A stretch of 64,000 nucleotides of DNA from Streptomyces sp. NBC_01142 (GTDB lineage: Bacteria > Actinomycetota > Actinomycetes > Streptomycetales > Streptomycetaceae), in the NCBI RefSeq assembly GCF_026341125.1, contig NZ_JAPEOR010000001.1:2728001-2792000 (forward strand), in the 5' to 3' direction. Every line of letters begins with the position of its first letter. Position 1 is the first letter of the stretch. Positions 28,100 through 37,100 of the stretch are shown here, in pieces. The translations under genes were made by a program, and so were the position numbers. The notes under the pieces were generated by a model. The model was given only the letters and a program-made list of their open reading frames with translations. It was not told where the DNA came from and did not search any database.

Positions 28100-29119
28100 T
28101 CAGCCCCCGCCCGCCGCGCCCGCTGCGCCCGACGGACCCGACGGACCGGACGCGCGGGAGGCGGCGACGGCGGCAGCCACAGCGACCAGGACGGACTCCG
28201 CGTCGCCGACGACCCTGCGGATGATCTCGCCCGCCGGAAGGATCTCGTGGACGAGTCCTGCCGACTGTCCGGTGAACGGCAGATACTCGTCGCCGCGCCC
28301 GCTGCGGACAGCCTCCATCAGCAGCGGCACGACCTCTGTCGGGTCAATCCGCTCGGGATGCTCACGCAAGGTGTCCACCAGAGGGGTGCGCAGGGTCCTG
28401 GGTACGCCGAAGCTGCCGGGACGGGTGTACGGCGACAGTATGCCGTCGCTGTTGGTCGCCTTGACGGCATCGACGGCGTCCGCCGCCACGATCCGCTGTT
28501 TCCACTCGTCGGACGCGGTCATCTCCGCCGATGCCAGAAATCGGGTCCCCATCGACACTCCCTGGGCGCCCAGGACCAGCGCCGCGGCGAGGCCACGCCC
28601 GTCGGCGATTCCCCCGGCCGCGACGACCGGGGTGTCGCCCGCCATGTCGACGACCTGCGGTACCAGCACCATGGTGCTCACCTCGCCACCGTGGCCTCCG
28701 GCCTCGCCGCCCTGCGCGACGATGACATCGGCGCCTGCGTCGAGGGCCTCGGCCGCCTGCCGGGCATCCATCACCTGCTGGATCCACAGAATGCCGGCGT
28801 CATGAGCCCGAGCGATCAGGTCGTCGGGCACCGCGAGGTGGAAGGAGATGGCCGCGGGGCGTTCCTCGATCGTGGCCCGGAAGGCGTCCTCGTCGAGCGG
28901 CCGCGTCGTGTGGTTGATCGCGAACGGGCGGTCGGTCAGCCCGCGCAGCCGGGACCACTGCTGCCTGAGTTCGGGGAGGGACCGGGCCGCTGTACCCAGG
29001 CTGCCGAGGCCGCCGGCCTCGCACACGGCCGCTGCCAGCTCGACCTCTTCCCACGGACCGAAGGGGGCGCAGATGACGGGCACCTCTATGCCGAGCAGTT
29101 CACACACGGGCGTATGCAT
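28100..29119 (-). CDS. Nitronate monooxygenase-family protein
   Basis: 339 residues from the ATG at 29119, which has AGGAGG 5 bases upstream. An FMN-binding TIM barrel: ICAPFGPWEEVELAAAVCEA, GADVIVAQGGEAGGHGGEV and VVAAGGIADGRG are the family signatures. It oxidises nitronates, or acts as an enoyl-reductase-like enzyme. The last 25 residues are Ala/Gly/Ser/Pro-rich. It is divergent from the P450, so their expression may be linked. Confidence 0.88.
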   Translation of the reverse strand: MHTPVCELLGIEVPVICAPFGPWEEVELAAAVCEAGGLGSLGTAARSLPELRQQWSRLRGLTDRPFAINHTTRPLDEDAFRATIEERPAAISFHLAVPDDLIARAHDAGILWIQQVMDARQAAEALDAGADVIVAQGGEAGGHGGEVSTMVLVPQVVDMAGDTPVVAAGGIADGRGLAAALVLGAQGVSMGTRFLASAEMTASDEWKQRIVAADAVDAVKATNSDGILSPYTRPGSFGVPRTLRTPLVDTLREHPERIDPTEVVPLLMEAVRSGRGDEYLPFTGQSAGLVHEILPAGEIIRRVVGDAESVLVAVAAAVAASRASGPSGPSGAAGAAGGG

Positions 29120-29380
29120 GTCTGCCTCCTGCATCGGGAGAGGTCACCGGCGCTGCTCGCCCAGGACACCGCCCGGGGGTCATTTCCATCATCCCCCCGG
29201 CTGCCGGGCCCGGCCCTCCGACCGCCGAGCGGACAGGCGTGCCCTGCGCCGCGGGCCCTTCCCGGCGCGGCGGAGCTCGGGCACCATGGCCGGACACACG
29301 TCGAACGCACGGCCGGACGTACAGCGCGCTCACACCGCAAGGACCTGTGCAGGAACCTTCCTTCCGACCGGAGGCGCCGC

Positions 29381-30604
29381 GTGGCGAGCAAAGATCACGC
29401 CAGGCTCGACGAGCTGCAACGCGATCCCTATCCGCTCTATGCGCGGGCGCGCCGGGCCGAGGGGCTCACGTTCGTTCCCGAGCTCGACGCCTGGCTCGTG
29501 GCGCGGGACGCGGATGTACGGGAAGTGCTGCGGCGGCCCGAGGAATTCTCGTCGGTGCGCGCACTGCTCCCCGAAGTGGTGCCCTCACCCGCCGCGCTGG
29601 AGGTACTGGCCAAGGGGTACGGGAAGCGGCCCACGGTCGTCTCCACCGACGGCCCCGCCCATCAGCGCCACCGGGCCCCGCTCAACCGTGGACTGTCCGC
29701 CGGACGCATCGCCGCGCTGGTGCCGTACGCCGCCGAGCGCGCCGAGGCCCTGCTCGACGGTTTCGCGCCGGACGGCGGCGTCGAGCTGATGGAGGCGTAC
29801 GCGCGCGAGTTACCCGGTCAGGTGATCGGCCGGCTGATCGGCCTCGACCCCGCGGATGTGCCCCTCGCCGTGCATGGCGGCTACCGTGCGGAAGAGCTGC
29901 TGTTCCGGCCGCTGGACCCGGACGAGCAGGTCCGCGCCGCCCACGATGTTGTCGCGCTCCAGAATCTGCTCGACGCCTGCATACGCGACCGCCGGGCGAG
30001 CCCCCGCGACGATCTCTGCTCGATGATGGTCGCCGCGCTCGCGCCCGGAAGCGGACCACTCGCACTCGACCAGCGCCACGAACTCGTCTCGAACCTCCAG
30101 AACCTCCTGATCGCCGGGCATCTGACCACCACCGCGCTGATCGGCACGACACTGCTCCACCTGCTGCGCGACCGCAGCCAGTGGGAACTGATCTGCGCCG
30201 AACCGGAGTTGATACTGGGGGCCGTGGAGGAGGCCGCACGGTACGACACAGCGGTCCAGGGTTTCCGGCGGACCACCACCCGGCCCGTCACGATCGCCGG
30301 AACCGAACTTCCCCCCGGGTCCACCGTGTTCGTGGCCTACGGATCGGCCAACCGGGACGAGCGACGCTACGACCGGCCCGAGGTCTTCGACATCACCCGG
30401 CCGCTCTCCCGTCAGCATCTGGCATTCGGTCACGGAGCCCATGGCTGCCCCGGATCCCAGCTGGCCCGCGAACAACTTCGCCTGACGATCGGCCTGTTCA
30501 CCCGCAGACTGCCCGGGCTGCGGCTCGCCGACGACCGCCCGCCGGTCGTGATGCGGCCCACGCTGATCCATCGCTCGCCCGAGGAGCTGCATCTCGCCTG
30601 GTGA
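29381..30604 (+). CDS. Cytochrome P450
   Basis: 407 residues from the GTG at 29381, preceded by GGAGG. The heme ligand is Cys356 in FGHGAHGCPGSQLA. The I-helix shows AGHLTTT and the K-helix EEAARY. The size and soluble N-terminus (KDHARLDELQRDPYPLY) are typical of actinobacterial CYPs. The substrate is unknown; no ferredoxin lies adjacent. Confidence 0.95.
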   Translation: MASKDHARLDELQRDPYPLYARARRAEGLTFVPELDAWLVARDADVREVLRRPEEFSSVRALLPEVVPSPAALEVLAKGYGKRPTVVSTDGPAHQRHRAPLNRGLSAGRIAALVPYAAERAEALLDGFAPDGGVELMEAYARELPGQVIGRLIGLDPADVPLAVHGGYRAEELLFRPLDPDEQVRAAHDVVALQNLLDACIRDRRASPRDDLCSMMVAALAPGSGPLALDQRHELVSNLQNLLIAGHLTTTALIGTTLLHLLRDRSQWELICAEPELILGAVEEAARYDTAVQGFRRTTTRPVTIAGTELPPGSTVFVAYGSANRDERRYDRPEVFDITRPLSRQHLAFGHGAHGCPGSQLAREQLRLTIGLFTRRLPGLRLADDRPPVVMRPTLIHRSPEELHLAW

Positions 30605-30757
30605 GCGGCTCATCGAAGGCGGTCTGGCGAAGGGCCCGCCGAGCAGCACCATGTACTGCTCGCCGCGCTCCCGGCCCGCGACGAGAGCGCGGTCGGTGGC
30701 GTGGTGACCGGCCACCCGGGCCATGTACGCGACCTCTGGCCGAGTAGCCTCGATGCC

Positions 30758-31531
30758 ATGCCCGGCACGCACATCCTCGTCCTCGGCGGTACTGCCGAAG
30801 CCCGGCAGCTCGCCGCCGAGCTCGCCGCCCGCCCCGCCACCCGGGTGACCACCTCGCTCGCCGGGCGGGTGGCGCAGCCCCGGATGCCCGCCGGAGACGT
30901 ACGCATCGGAGGGTTCGGCGGGCCCGAAGGGCTCGGCGGCTGGCTGCGCGAGCAGGAGGTGGACGCCGTTGTCGACGCCACCCACCCCTTCGCCGCCGTC
31001 ATCAGCGCCCATGCCGCTCAGGCCGCCGCCGCCGTGGGCATCCCGCTGTGCGTGCTGCGGCGGCCCGGCTGGAGCGCCGGTCCCGGGGACCGCTGGCATC
31101 CGGCCGACTCGCTCGCCGACGCCGCCGCGCAGCTGCCCGCGCTGGGACGGAGTGTCTTCCTCACCACCGGGCGCCTCGGCCTCGCCGCCTTCGCGGACCT
31201 CGGACAACTGCGCTTTCTCGTACGGTCGGTGGAGCCCCCCGAGCCGCCGCTGCCCCCGCACACCCACGTCCTGCTGGCCCGCGGCCCCTTCACCGTCGAG
31301 GGCGAGCGGGAGCTGCTGCGTACGCACGGCATCGACGTCCTCGTCACCAAGGACAGCGGCGGACCCGCCACCGCCGCCAAGCTCACCGCCGCACGCGAGC
31401 TGTCCCTGCCCGTCGTCGTGGTCCGCCGCCCGCCCGCGCCGACGGGGGTGGCCCTGGCCCCGGACGTGGCGGGCGTTCTCGAACTGCTCGGCGGACTGCT
31501 CAGCCGCGCCGCAGCAGGTAGGTGTCCATGA
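30758..31531 (+). CDS. cobK: Cobalt-precorrin-6A reductase CobK
   Basis: 257 residues starting MPGTHILVLGGTAEARQLAA, the NADPH-binding start of CobK/CbiJ. DATHPFAAVISAHA and VTKDSGG are further signatures. It reduces precorrin-6A in cobalamin synthesis. The frame opens earlier at 30701 but the ATG at 30758 gives the family start. Its 3' end overlaps the convergent cobF by 32 bases. Confidence 0.93.
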   Translation: MPGTHILVLGGTAEARQLAAELAARPATRVTTSLAGRVAQPRMPAGDVRIGGFGGPEGLGGWLREQEVDAVVDATHPFAAVISAHAAQAAAAVGIPLCVLRRPGWSAGPGDRWHPADSLADAAAQLPALGRSVFLTTGRLGLAAFADLGQLRFLVRSVEPPEPPLPPHTHVLLARGPFTVEGERELLRTHGIDVLVTKDSGGPATAAKLTAARELSLPVVVVRRPPAPTGVALAPDVAGVLELLGGLLSRAAAGRCP

Positions 31532-32255
31532 TCCAGCCCTTGCGGGCGCGTGCCGCGGCCCGCAGCTCCTCGATCCGCTCCGACACCTCCGACAGCCGCC
31601 CCGACACCAGGATCTCGTCCTCGGTGCCCACATAGGCGCCCCAGTAGATGAACAGATCCTGGTCGAGGTGACGGGTGAAGGCATGCCGGGCGTCCAGCAT
31701 CACGACCACGTCGTCCACGCCCTCCGGCCAGCCCTCGGCGAGCCGCCGGCCCGTCGTGATCTGCACGGGACGGGCGACCCGGTTGAGCCCGGTGCGATGC
31801 CTGGCGAGCAGCGCCGAGACGCTGCTGATGCCGGGAACCACCTCGTGGTCGAAGGCGACCGCGCCACGCTCCAGGATCTCCTCGAGGATGCCGAGGGTGG
31901 AGTCGTACAGCGCCGGATCGCCCCAGACGAGGAACGCCCCGCACTCGTCCTCGCCCAGCTCCTCGGCGATGAACCGCTCATAGAGGTCGGCCCGGCGGCG
32001 GCGCCAGTCGTCGACGGCGGGGGAGTAGTCCGATGTTTTCCGGTCCCGCTCCGGATCGCGCGCCTCGATCAGACGGTACGAAGGGTCCGCGATGTGCGCG
32101 TCGAGGATGTCGCGCCGCAGCTGTGTCAGATCCGACTTCTCCTCGCCCTTGTCGAGGATGAAGAACGCATCCGCCTTGTTCAGCGCCTTGACCGCCTGCA
32201 GCGTCAGATGGTCGGGGTCGCCCGCTCCGATGCCGATCACATAGATCTGTCTCAC
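31500..32255 (-). CDS. cobF: Precorrin-6A synthase (deacetylating) CobF
   Basis: 251 residues of the SAM-dependent precorrin methylase family: MRQIYVIGIGAGDPDHLTLQ is the SAM-site start, and FLVWGDPALYDST and VVPGISSVSALLARH follow. CobF methylates precorrin-5 at C1 with loss of acetate (aerobic pathway). The next enzyme in the pathway, CobK, is encoded on the opposite strand with an overlapping end. Confidence 0.93.
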   Translation of the reverse strand: MRQIYVIGIGAGDPDHLTLQAVKALNKADAFFILDKGEEKSDLTQLRRDILDAHIADPSYRLIEARDPERDRKTSDYSPAVDDWRRRRADLYERFIAEELGEDECGAFLVWGDPALYDSTLGILEEILERGAVAFDHEVVPGISSVSALLARHRTGLNRVARPVQITTGRRLAEGWPEGVDDVVVMLDARHAFTRHLDQDLFIYWGAYVGTEDEILVSGRLSEVSERIEELRAAARARKGWIMDTYLLRRG

Positions 32256-32334
32256 GTCCCCGAGTATGCCGGGTGCGCCGCACCGCTGATCGCGGGACCT
32301 ACCGGGTCGGCCGGGACCGGCCTATCCTCCGACC

Positions 32335-33060
32335 ATGCGTGTCGCACTCTTCGTCACCTGCGTCAACGACGCGTTGTATCCGGCCACGGGTATCGCGACG
32401 GTGAGACTCCTGGAGCGGCTGGGGGTGGAGGTGCACTTCCCGGCCGCGCAGACCTGTTGCGGGCAGCCTCAGTTCAACACCGGATACCGGCGTGAGACCG
32501 AACCTCTGGTACGGCGGACGGCACGGGCCTTCGAGGGGTACGAGTACGTCGTGACCCCGTCGGGATCCTGCGCGGCCATGGTGCGTGAGCACTACGCGGA
32601 GTTCGGGGAGACGTCGCTTCCGTCCCGTATGTACGAACTCACCGAGTTTCTTGTCGACGTCCTCGGTGTCACGGACGTCGGCGCGTACTTCCCGCACACC
32701 GTCACCTACCACCCCTCCTGCCACGGTCTGCGGATGCTCGGACTGGGGGAGCGGCCGAGGAAGCTCCTCGACGCGGTCAAGGGCCTGGAACTGCGTGAAC
32801 TGCCCGGCGCCGAGGAGTGCTGCGGCTTCGGCGGCACGTTCGCCGTCAAGAACGCCGATGTCTCCCTCGCGATGGGCCAGGACAAGATCCGCAACGCCGC
32901 CTCCACTGGAGCCTCGGTGCTGTGCGGCGCCGACAACTCCTGCCTGATGCACATCGGCGGCATCCTGCGCCGCCAGGGCGAGCACACGAGCGACGCGCCA
33001 CTGCGGGCCCTGCACATCGCGGACATTCTGAGCTGCACCGAAGAGGAGCCCCACCGATGA
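32335..33060 (+). CDS. lutA: Lactate utilisation protein LutA
   Basis: 241 residues with two CCG domains: QTCCGQPQFNTG and ECCGFGGTF, plus PSGSCAAMVREHY and YHPSCHGLRML. These cysteine motifs bind Fe-S clusters. LutABC oxidises L-lactate to pyruvate at the membrane. The stop overlaps the lutB start (ATGA). Confidence 0.94.
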   Translation: MRVALFVTCVNDALYPATGIATVRLLERLGVEVHFPAAQTCCGQPQFNTGYRRETEPLVRRTARAFEGYEYVVTPSGSCAAMVREHYAEFGETSLPSRMYELTEFLVDVLGVTDVGAYFPHTVTYHPSCHGLRMLGLGERPRKLLDAVKGLELRELPGAEECCGFGGTFAVKNADVSLAMGQDKIRNAASTGASVLCGADNSCLMHIGGILRRQGEHTSDAPLRALHIADILSCTEEEPHR

Positions 33061-34475
33061 GCGGGACGTATCTCGGGATGCCGCCCTTCCCCACGGCGGC
33101 CAAGGAGGCCGTGCACAATGCGACGCTGCGCGCCAATCTGCGGCACGCCACCCACACCATCCGCGACAAGCGGGCCAAGGCAGTGGCGGAACTCGCCGAC
33201 TGGGCACAGCTGCGCGAAGCCGGCAAGCAGATCAAGGACCGCACACTGCGTCATCTCGACCGATATCTCGAGCAGTTGGAGACGGCCGTCACCGCGGCCG
33301 GCGGCACCGTGCACTGGGCGGCCGACGCCGACGAGGCGAACAGGATCGTCGCCGACCTCGTGAAGGCCACCGGCGAGCGTGAGGTCGTCAAGGTCAAGTC
33401 GATGGCCACCCAGGAGATCGGCCTCAACGAAGCGCTGGAGGCCCAAGGCATCGCGGCGTACGAGACCGATCTCGCCGAGCTCATCGTGCAGCTCGGCGAC
33501 GACCGGCCGTCGCACATCCTGGTCCCCGCCATCCACAGGAACCGCGGCGAGATCCGCGACATCTTCGAGGAGAAGATGGCGAGTTGGGGGCGGGCCGCAC
33601 CCGAGGGGCTCTCCGACAGCCCGGCCGAACTCGCCGAGGCGGCCCGCCTTCACCTCCGGGAGAAGTTCCTGCGGGCCAAGGTCGGCATCTCCGGCGCCAA
33701 CTTCATGGTCGCCGAGACCGGCACCCTCGTCGTCTTCGAGTCGGAGGGCAACGGCCGGATGTGCCTGACCCTGCCCGAGACGCTGATCTCGGTGGTGGGG
33801 ATCGAGAAGGTCGTGCCGAGCTGGCGCGACCTGGAGGTCTTTCTGCAGACGCTCCCGCGCTCCTCGACCGCCGAGCGGATGAATCCGTACACCAGCATGT
33901 GGACCGGCACGGCCGATACGGACGGACCAGAGACCTTTCATCTGGTGCTGCTCGACAACGGGAGGACCGCCGCACTGGCCGACGAGGTCGGACGGCAGGC
34001 GCTGCGCTGCATTCGCTGCTCCGCCTGCCTCAATGTGTGCCCGGTGTACGAGCGGGCGGGCGGCCATGCGTACGGCTCCGTCTACCCCGGCCCCATCGGC
34101 GCGATCCTCAGCCCCCAGCTGCGCGGAACGCAGAGCGAGATCGATGCCTCCCTGCCGTACGCCTCCTCCCTCTGCGGTGCCTGTTACGAGGTGTGCCCGG
34201 TCGCCATCGACATCCCCGAGGTCCTCGTCCACCTCCGGGAGCGGGTCGCCGACCGGGGCGGCAAGGGGCACCGGCTGGAGAAGGCCGCGATCAAGGCGGC
34301 AGGCTGGGTCCTCGACCATCCCGCCGCGCTCGCCGCGGGGGAGCGCATCGCGTCCAGGACTCGCAAGCTGCATCCGAGGAAGCCGCCGGGCGCCGGGGCC
34401 TGGACGGCCGGCCGTGAACTGCCCGAGCTGCCCGCCGAATCCTTCCGTGACTGGTGGAAGAAGAACCGCACATGA
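33057..34475 (+). CDS. lutB: Lactate utilisation iron-sulfur protein LutB
   Basis: 472 residues. Two ferredoxin-type clusters are visible: CIRCSACLNVCPVYE and CGACYEVCPVAID. The N-terminal LUD domain holds GISGANFMVAETGTLVVFE. The ATG at 33057 overlaps the lutA stop. It transfers electrons from the lactate-oxidising subunits. Confidence 0.94.
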   Translation: MSGTYLGMPPFPTAAKEAVHNATLRANLRHATHTIRDKRAKAVAELADWAQLREAGKQIKDRTLRHLDRYLEQLETAVTAAGGTVHWAADADEANRIVADLVKATGEREVVKVKSMATQEIGLNEALEAQGIAAYETDLAELIVQLGDDRPSHILVPAIHRNRGEIRDIFEEKMASWGRAAPEGLSDSPAELAEAARLHLREKFLRAKVGISGANFMVAETGTLVVFESEGNGRMCLTLPETLISVVGIEKVVPSWRDLEVFLQTLPRSSTAERMNPYTSMWTGTADTDGPETFHLVLLDNGRTAALADEVGRQALRCIRCSACLNVCPVYERAGGHAYGSVYPGPIGAILSPQLRGTQSEIDASLPYASSLCGACYEVCPVAIDIPEVLVHLRERVADRGGKGHRLEKAAIKAAGWVLDHPAALAAGERIASRTRKLHPRKPPGAGAWTAGRELPELPAESFRDWWKKNRT

Positions 34476-35125
34476 GCACCGGGCCCCGCTCCACCGCGAG
34501 CTCCCGTGACCGCATTCTGGCGCGTGTCCGTGCGGCGGTGGCCGACGCGCCCGACACTCCAGAGCCCACCCGCGAGTACCTCCACAGCCACACTCCCGAC
34601 GACCCTGCCGCGATCCTCGACCTGCTGCATGAGAACCTCGCGGACTACCGGGCCGTCGTGCACCGCACGGATGCCGGCCAACTGCCGTCGCTGCTGTCGC
34701 GGCTGCTCGCCGAGCACGGATCCGGGACCGTGCTGGTGCCGCCCGCGCTGCCGCAGTGGTGGCTCGGCGCTGCCGAAACCACCCGTATCCACGACCGCGC
34801 GGAGTCCACGGCACAGGAACTCGACGCGGTGGACAGCGTCGTCACCGGATGCGCGCTCGCCATCGCCGAGACGGGAACCATCGTTCTGGACGGCAGCCCC
34901 GACCAGGGACGCCGCCGCATCACGCTCGTACCGGACCATCACATCTGTGTCGTACGCGCCCCGGACCAGGTCGTCGCGTCGGTGCCGCAGGCGATGCCGC
35001 GTCTCGATCCGACGCGCCCGCTGACCTGGATCTCAGGCCCCTCCGCCACCAGTGACATCGAGCTCGACCGGGTCGAGGGTGTGCACGGCCCCCGCACCCT
35101 GGAGGTCGTCCTGCTACAGGGCTGA
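34472..35125 (+). CDS. lutC: Lactate utilisation protein LutC
   Basis: 217 residues of the LUD domain family: VVTGCALAIAETGTIVLDGS and VPDHHICVVRAPDQVV, then GPSATSDIELDRVEGVHGPR near the end. ATGA overlap with lutB shows translational coupling. It ends 12 bases inside the convergent DUF309 gene. Confidence 0.94.
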   Translation: MSTGPRSTASSRDRILARVRAAVADAPDTPEPTREYLHSHTPDDPAAILDLLHENLADYRAVVHRTDAGQLPSLLSRLLAEHGSGTVLVPPALPQWWLGAAETTRIHDRAESTAQELDAVDSVVTGCALAIAETGTIVLDGSPDQGRRRITLVPDHHICVVRAPDQVVASVPQAMPRLDPTRPLTWISGPSATSDIELDRVEGVHGPRTLEVVLLQG

Positions 35126-35605
35126 GGTCAGCCGGGGGGCCTCGGCGCCGGCGTCCAGCGGTCCTTCGACCCGGGCCGCGAGTTCCTGTGCCCAGGCGGT
35201 CAGTCCGGCCACATCGATGTCGTACGGGTCGGGGAATCCGGCGATCCGGTCCGCGCCTCTGAGCAGCAGCCGTGCGCCGCCCGCCGTATTGCCGCGGGCG
35301 GCGTGTGTGAGGCCGACTGCCAGCTGGGCGAGCCCGCGCCACAGCTCACGCTCCGCCTCGGGCCCGGACTTCCAGGCGTCCTCGAGGACCTCGTGCGCAT
35401 GGAAGGGCATGCCCGCGTCGAGGAGCCGCTGCGCCTCGGTCAGTGTCTGACCGGGAGTGCGGATCACCCCCTCGGGCTGCCGCTCCACTCCTGGAGTCCC
35501 GTACGGAAGCGGGCGTCCCAGCCCGTCGCGGGGGCGTGCGTTGCGTGCGCGCCCCTCGGCGTCGCGGTCCCTTCGTGCGTTGTCCACGTCTCGGTCGTTG
35601 TCCAC
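35114..35605 (-). CDS. DUF309 protein
   Basis: 163 residues from the GTG at 35605, which is a guess: the upstream frame is arginine-rich and unlike protein. The core is FHAHEVLEDAWKSGPEAERE and LWRGLAQLAVGLTHAARGN, the helical HEXXE-type DUF309 signature. The N-terminal 45 residues are charged and of low complexity. Function unknown. Confidence 0.75.
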   Translation of the reverse strand: MDNDRDVDNARRDRDAEGRARNARPRDGLGRPLPYGTPGVERQPEGVIRTPGQTLTEAQRLLDAGMPFHAHEVLEDAWKSGPEAERELWRGLAQLAVGLTHAARGNTAGGARLLLRGADRIAGFPDPYDIDVAGLTAWAQELAARVEGPLDAGAEAPRLTSAL

Positions 35606-35657
35606 TCCTCGATTGTCCCCCGCGGGGGTGGGGACCGTACGAGCGCCTCCCTGTTGG

Positions 35658-36419
35658 TCAGACGCCGTTCCGTGCCGCCGGCCTTGTGTGCGGCAGGAGC
35701 AGGCAGCACGCCGCCGCGGCGGCCACCGTCGCCACCAGAGTGAAGATCCAGCCGTGCCGGAAGGCAGCGGCCACCTGCGCGCCCTGCGGCCTGCCGAGCA
35801 CCGCGACGAGTCCCGCGACCCCCACCACACCGCCGGTCTGCCGTGCCATGGTCACCACCGCGGAGCCGGTGGAGAAGTTCGTCGGAGGAAGCCTGCTGAC
35901 GGCGGTGCCCACCAGCGTGGGCAGCGTGAAGCACACGCCGATGCCGGTCAGCACCATGCCGGGCAGGAGCCCGGACACATAGTTGTGGTCGTCGGCGTTC
36001 AGGGTCGCGATCCACCAGATGAGGCCGGTCGCGAACAGCACACAGCCGGCAGCGGCCACGGTCGCCGCACCGAGCCGCTGCGCCAGCGTGCCCGCGAGCG
36101 CGGACAGGAGCGGGACCATCAGCGGCCCGGGGCTGATCGCCAGACCGGTCTGCAGCGCGGACCAGTGCCATACGTCCTGGCACCACAGCGCCGCGGAGAG
36201 CAGCATGGCGCTGAAAGCCACCGCGAACAGCAGATTCGCGAGCATGGCAGGGCCCATGGCCGGCAGCCGCAGCAGATCCAGCGGGAGGACCGGCGAGTCG
36301 TGCTGGGCCGAGCGCCGGACGAACAGCGCGAGCAGGACGACCGCGGCCACGAGCGTGAACGCCACAGAGCCAGACGTCCAGCCCCAGTCCGGCGCCTTGA
36401 CCAGCCCGACGCCGCCCGC
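35658..36419 (-). pseudogene. MFS transporter (DHA2-like), 3' half only
   Basis: The C-terminal half of a 14-span drug-efflux MFS protein remains: KAPDWGWTSG, then LLFAVAFSAMLLSAALW, LTGIGVCFTLPTLVGTA and GSAVVTMARQTGGVVGVAGL. The frame runs to Ala at 36419 and then loses homology; a stop follows three codons on. The missing N-terminal half and start show a deletion whose edge is at about 36420. Confidence 0.85.
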
Positions 36420-36420
36420 A

Positions 36421-36573
36421 GTCTTCAGTCACTCCTGCGGCGAGGAACTGGACATGGTCCACAGCTGCCGCCACTGCGGCGAGGAGGTCGTGCCCGACGA
36501 TCTGCGGCTGCGGGTGCGAAGTCCCGGCTGGGACAAGCGCGGTCCCGTCGAGCGGGACGATGAGCCGGCGTGA
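36421..36573 (+). pseudogene. Winged-helix (HxlR-like) regulator, 3' remnant
   Basis: The plus-strand frame from the deletion edge reads SHSCGEELDMVHSCRHCGEE, then VVPDDLRLRVRSPGWDKRG and a stop. The paired CxxC-like spacing and the ending match the C-terminal tail of regulators often divergent from MFS genes. No start or helix-turn-helix remains. The family assignment is moderate; the truncation is clear. Confidence 0.55.
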
Positions 36574-36683
36574 GTGGTGAGGCGTGAGGCATGAGGCATG
36601 ACCGCAGGCCGCGCGTCCGCCGGCCCCTCGGAGTGGGGTAATGTTCTCTTCGTTGCTCGGCCGGGAAACCGGCGGAACCGCAA

Positions 36684-36757
<74 letters not shown>

Positions 36758-36779
36758 CTCGAAAGAGTCGCAGGTCGGA

Positions 36780-36808
36780 GGCCGTTCTCTCATCGTGAGA
36801 GGACGGCC
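36780..36808 (+). terminator. Terminator after the second tRNA-Pro
   Basis: GGCCGT, CTCTCA and TGAGAG, ACGGCC pair in a near-perfect stem with a TCG loop, followed by TTTT. The next 290 bases (to 37100) hold no gene I can support; the direct repeat GTGGTCGCA occurs twice just after the terminator. Confidence 0.85.
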
Positions 36809-37100
36809 TTTTCCATGCCCGGGCGCGTGGTGGTCGCAGTGTGGTCGCACGTCCCGCGCGGGGCTGGTTCGCTGTGGAGCCGACCCCGAGTTTCACAGCG
36901 ACCTCCTTCATCGCGGCTCACTCGGTGTCGTACCCAGGCACCTCAGCGGCCATCCGCACCGCACGGCGGCGCAGCTCGACGGGATCCTCGACGGACGTGC
37001 CATGGTCTGGGTGGAAGCAAGCCTCCACAGGTCCCCGGAGCGGTTCAGTGTTCCTTTCTGCGGAAGCTTCCGCCGGCGAGTGGAGTGGGAGGGCAGCCGG

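Noticed and set aside
28061..29380. 440-residue N-terminal extension of the P450
   Set aside because: The frame is open but overlaps the nitronate monooxygenase antisense; the GTG at 29381 with GGAGG gives the normal P450 length.
36841..37100. Integrase remnant after the second tRNA-Pro
   Set aside because: The position would suit one, but no tyrosine recombinase motif can be read in any frame.
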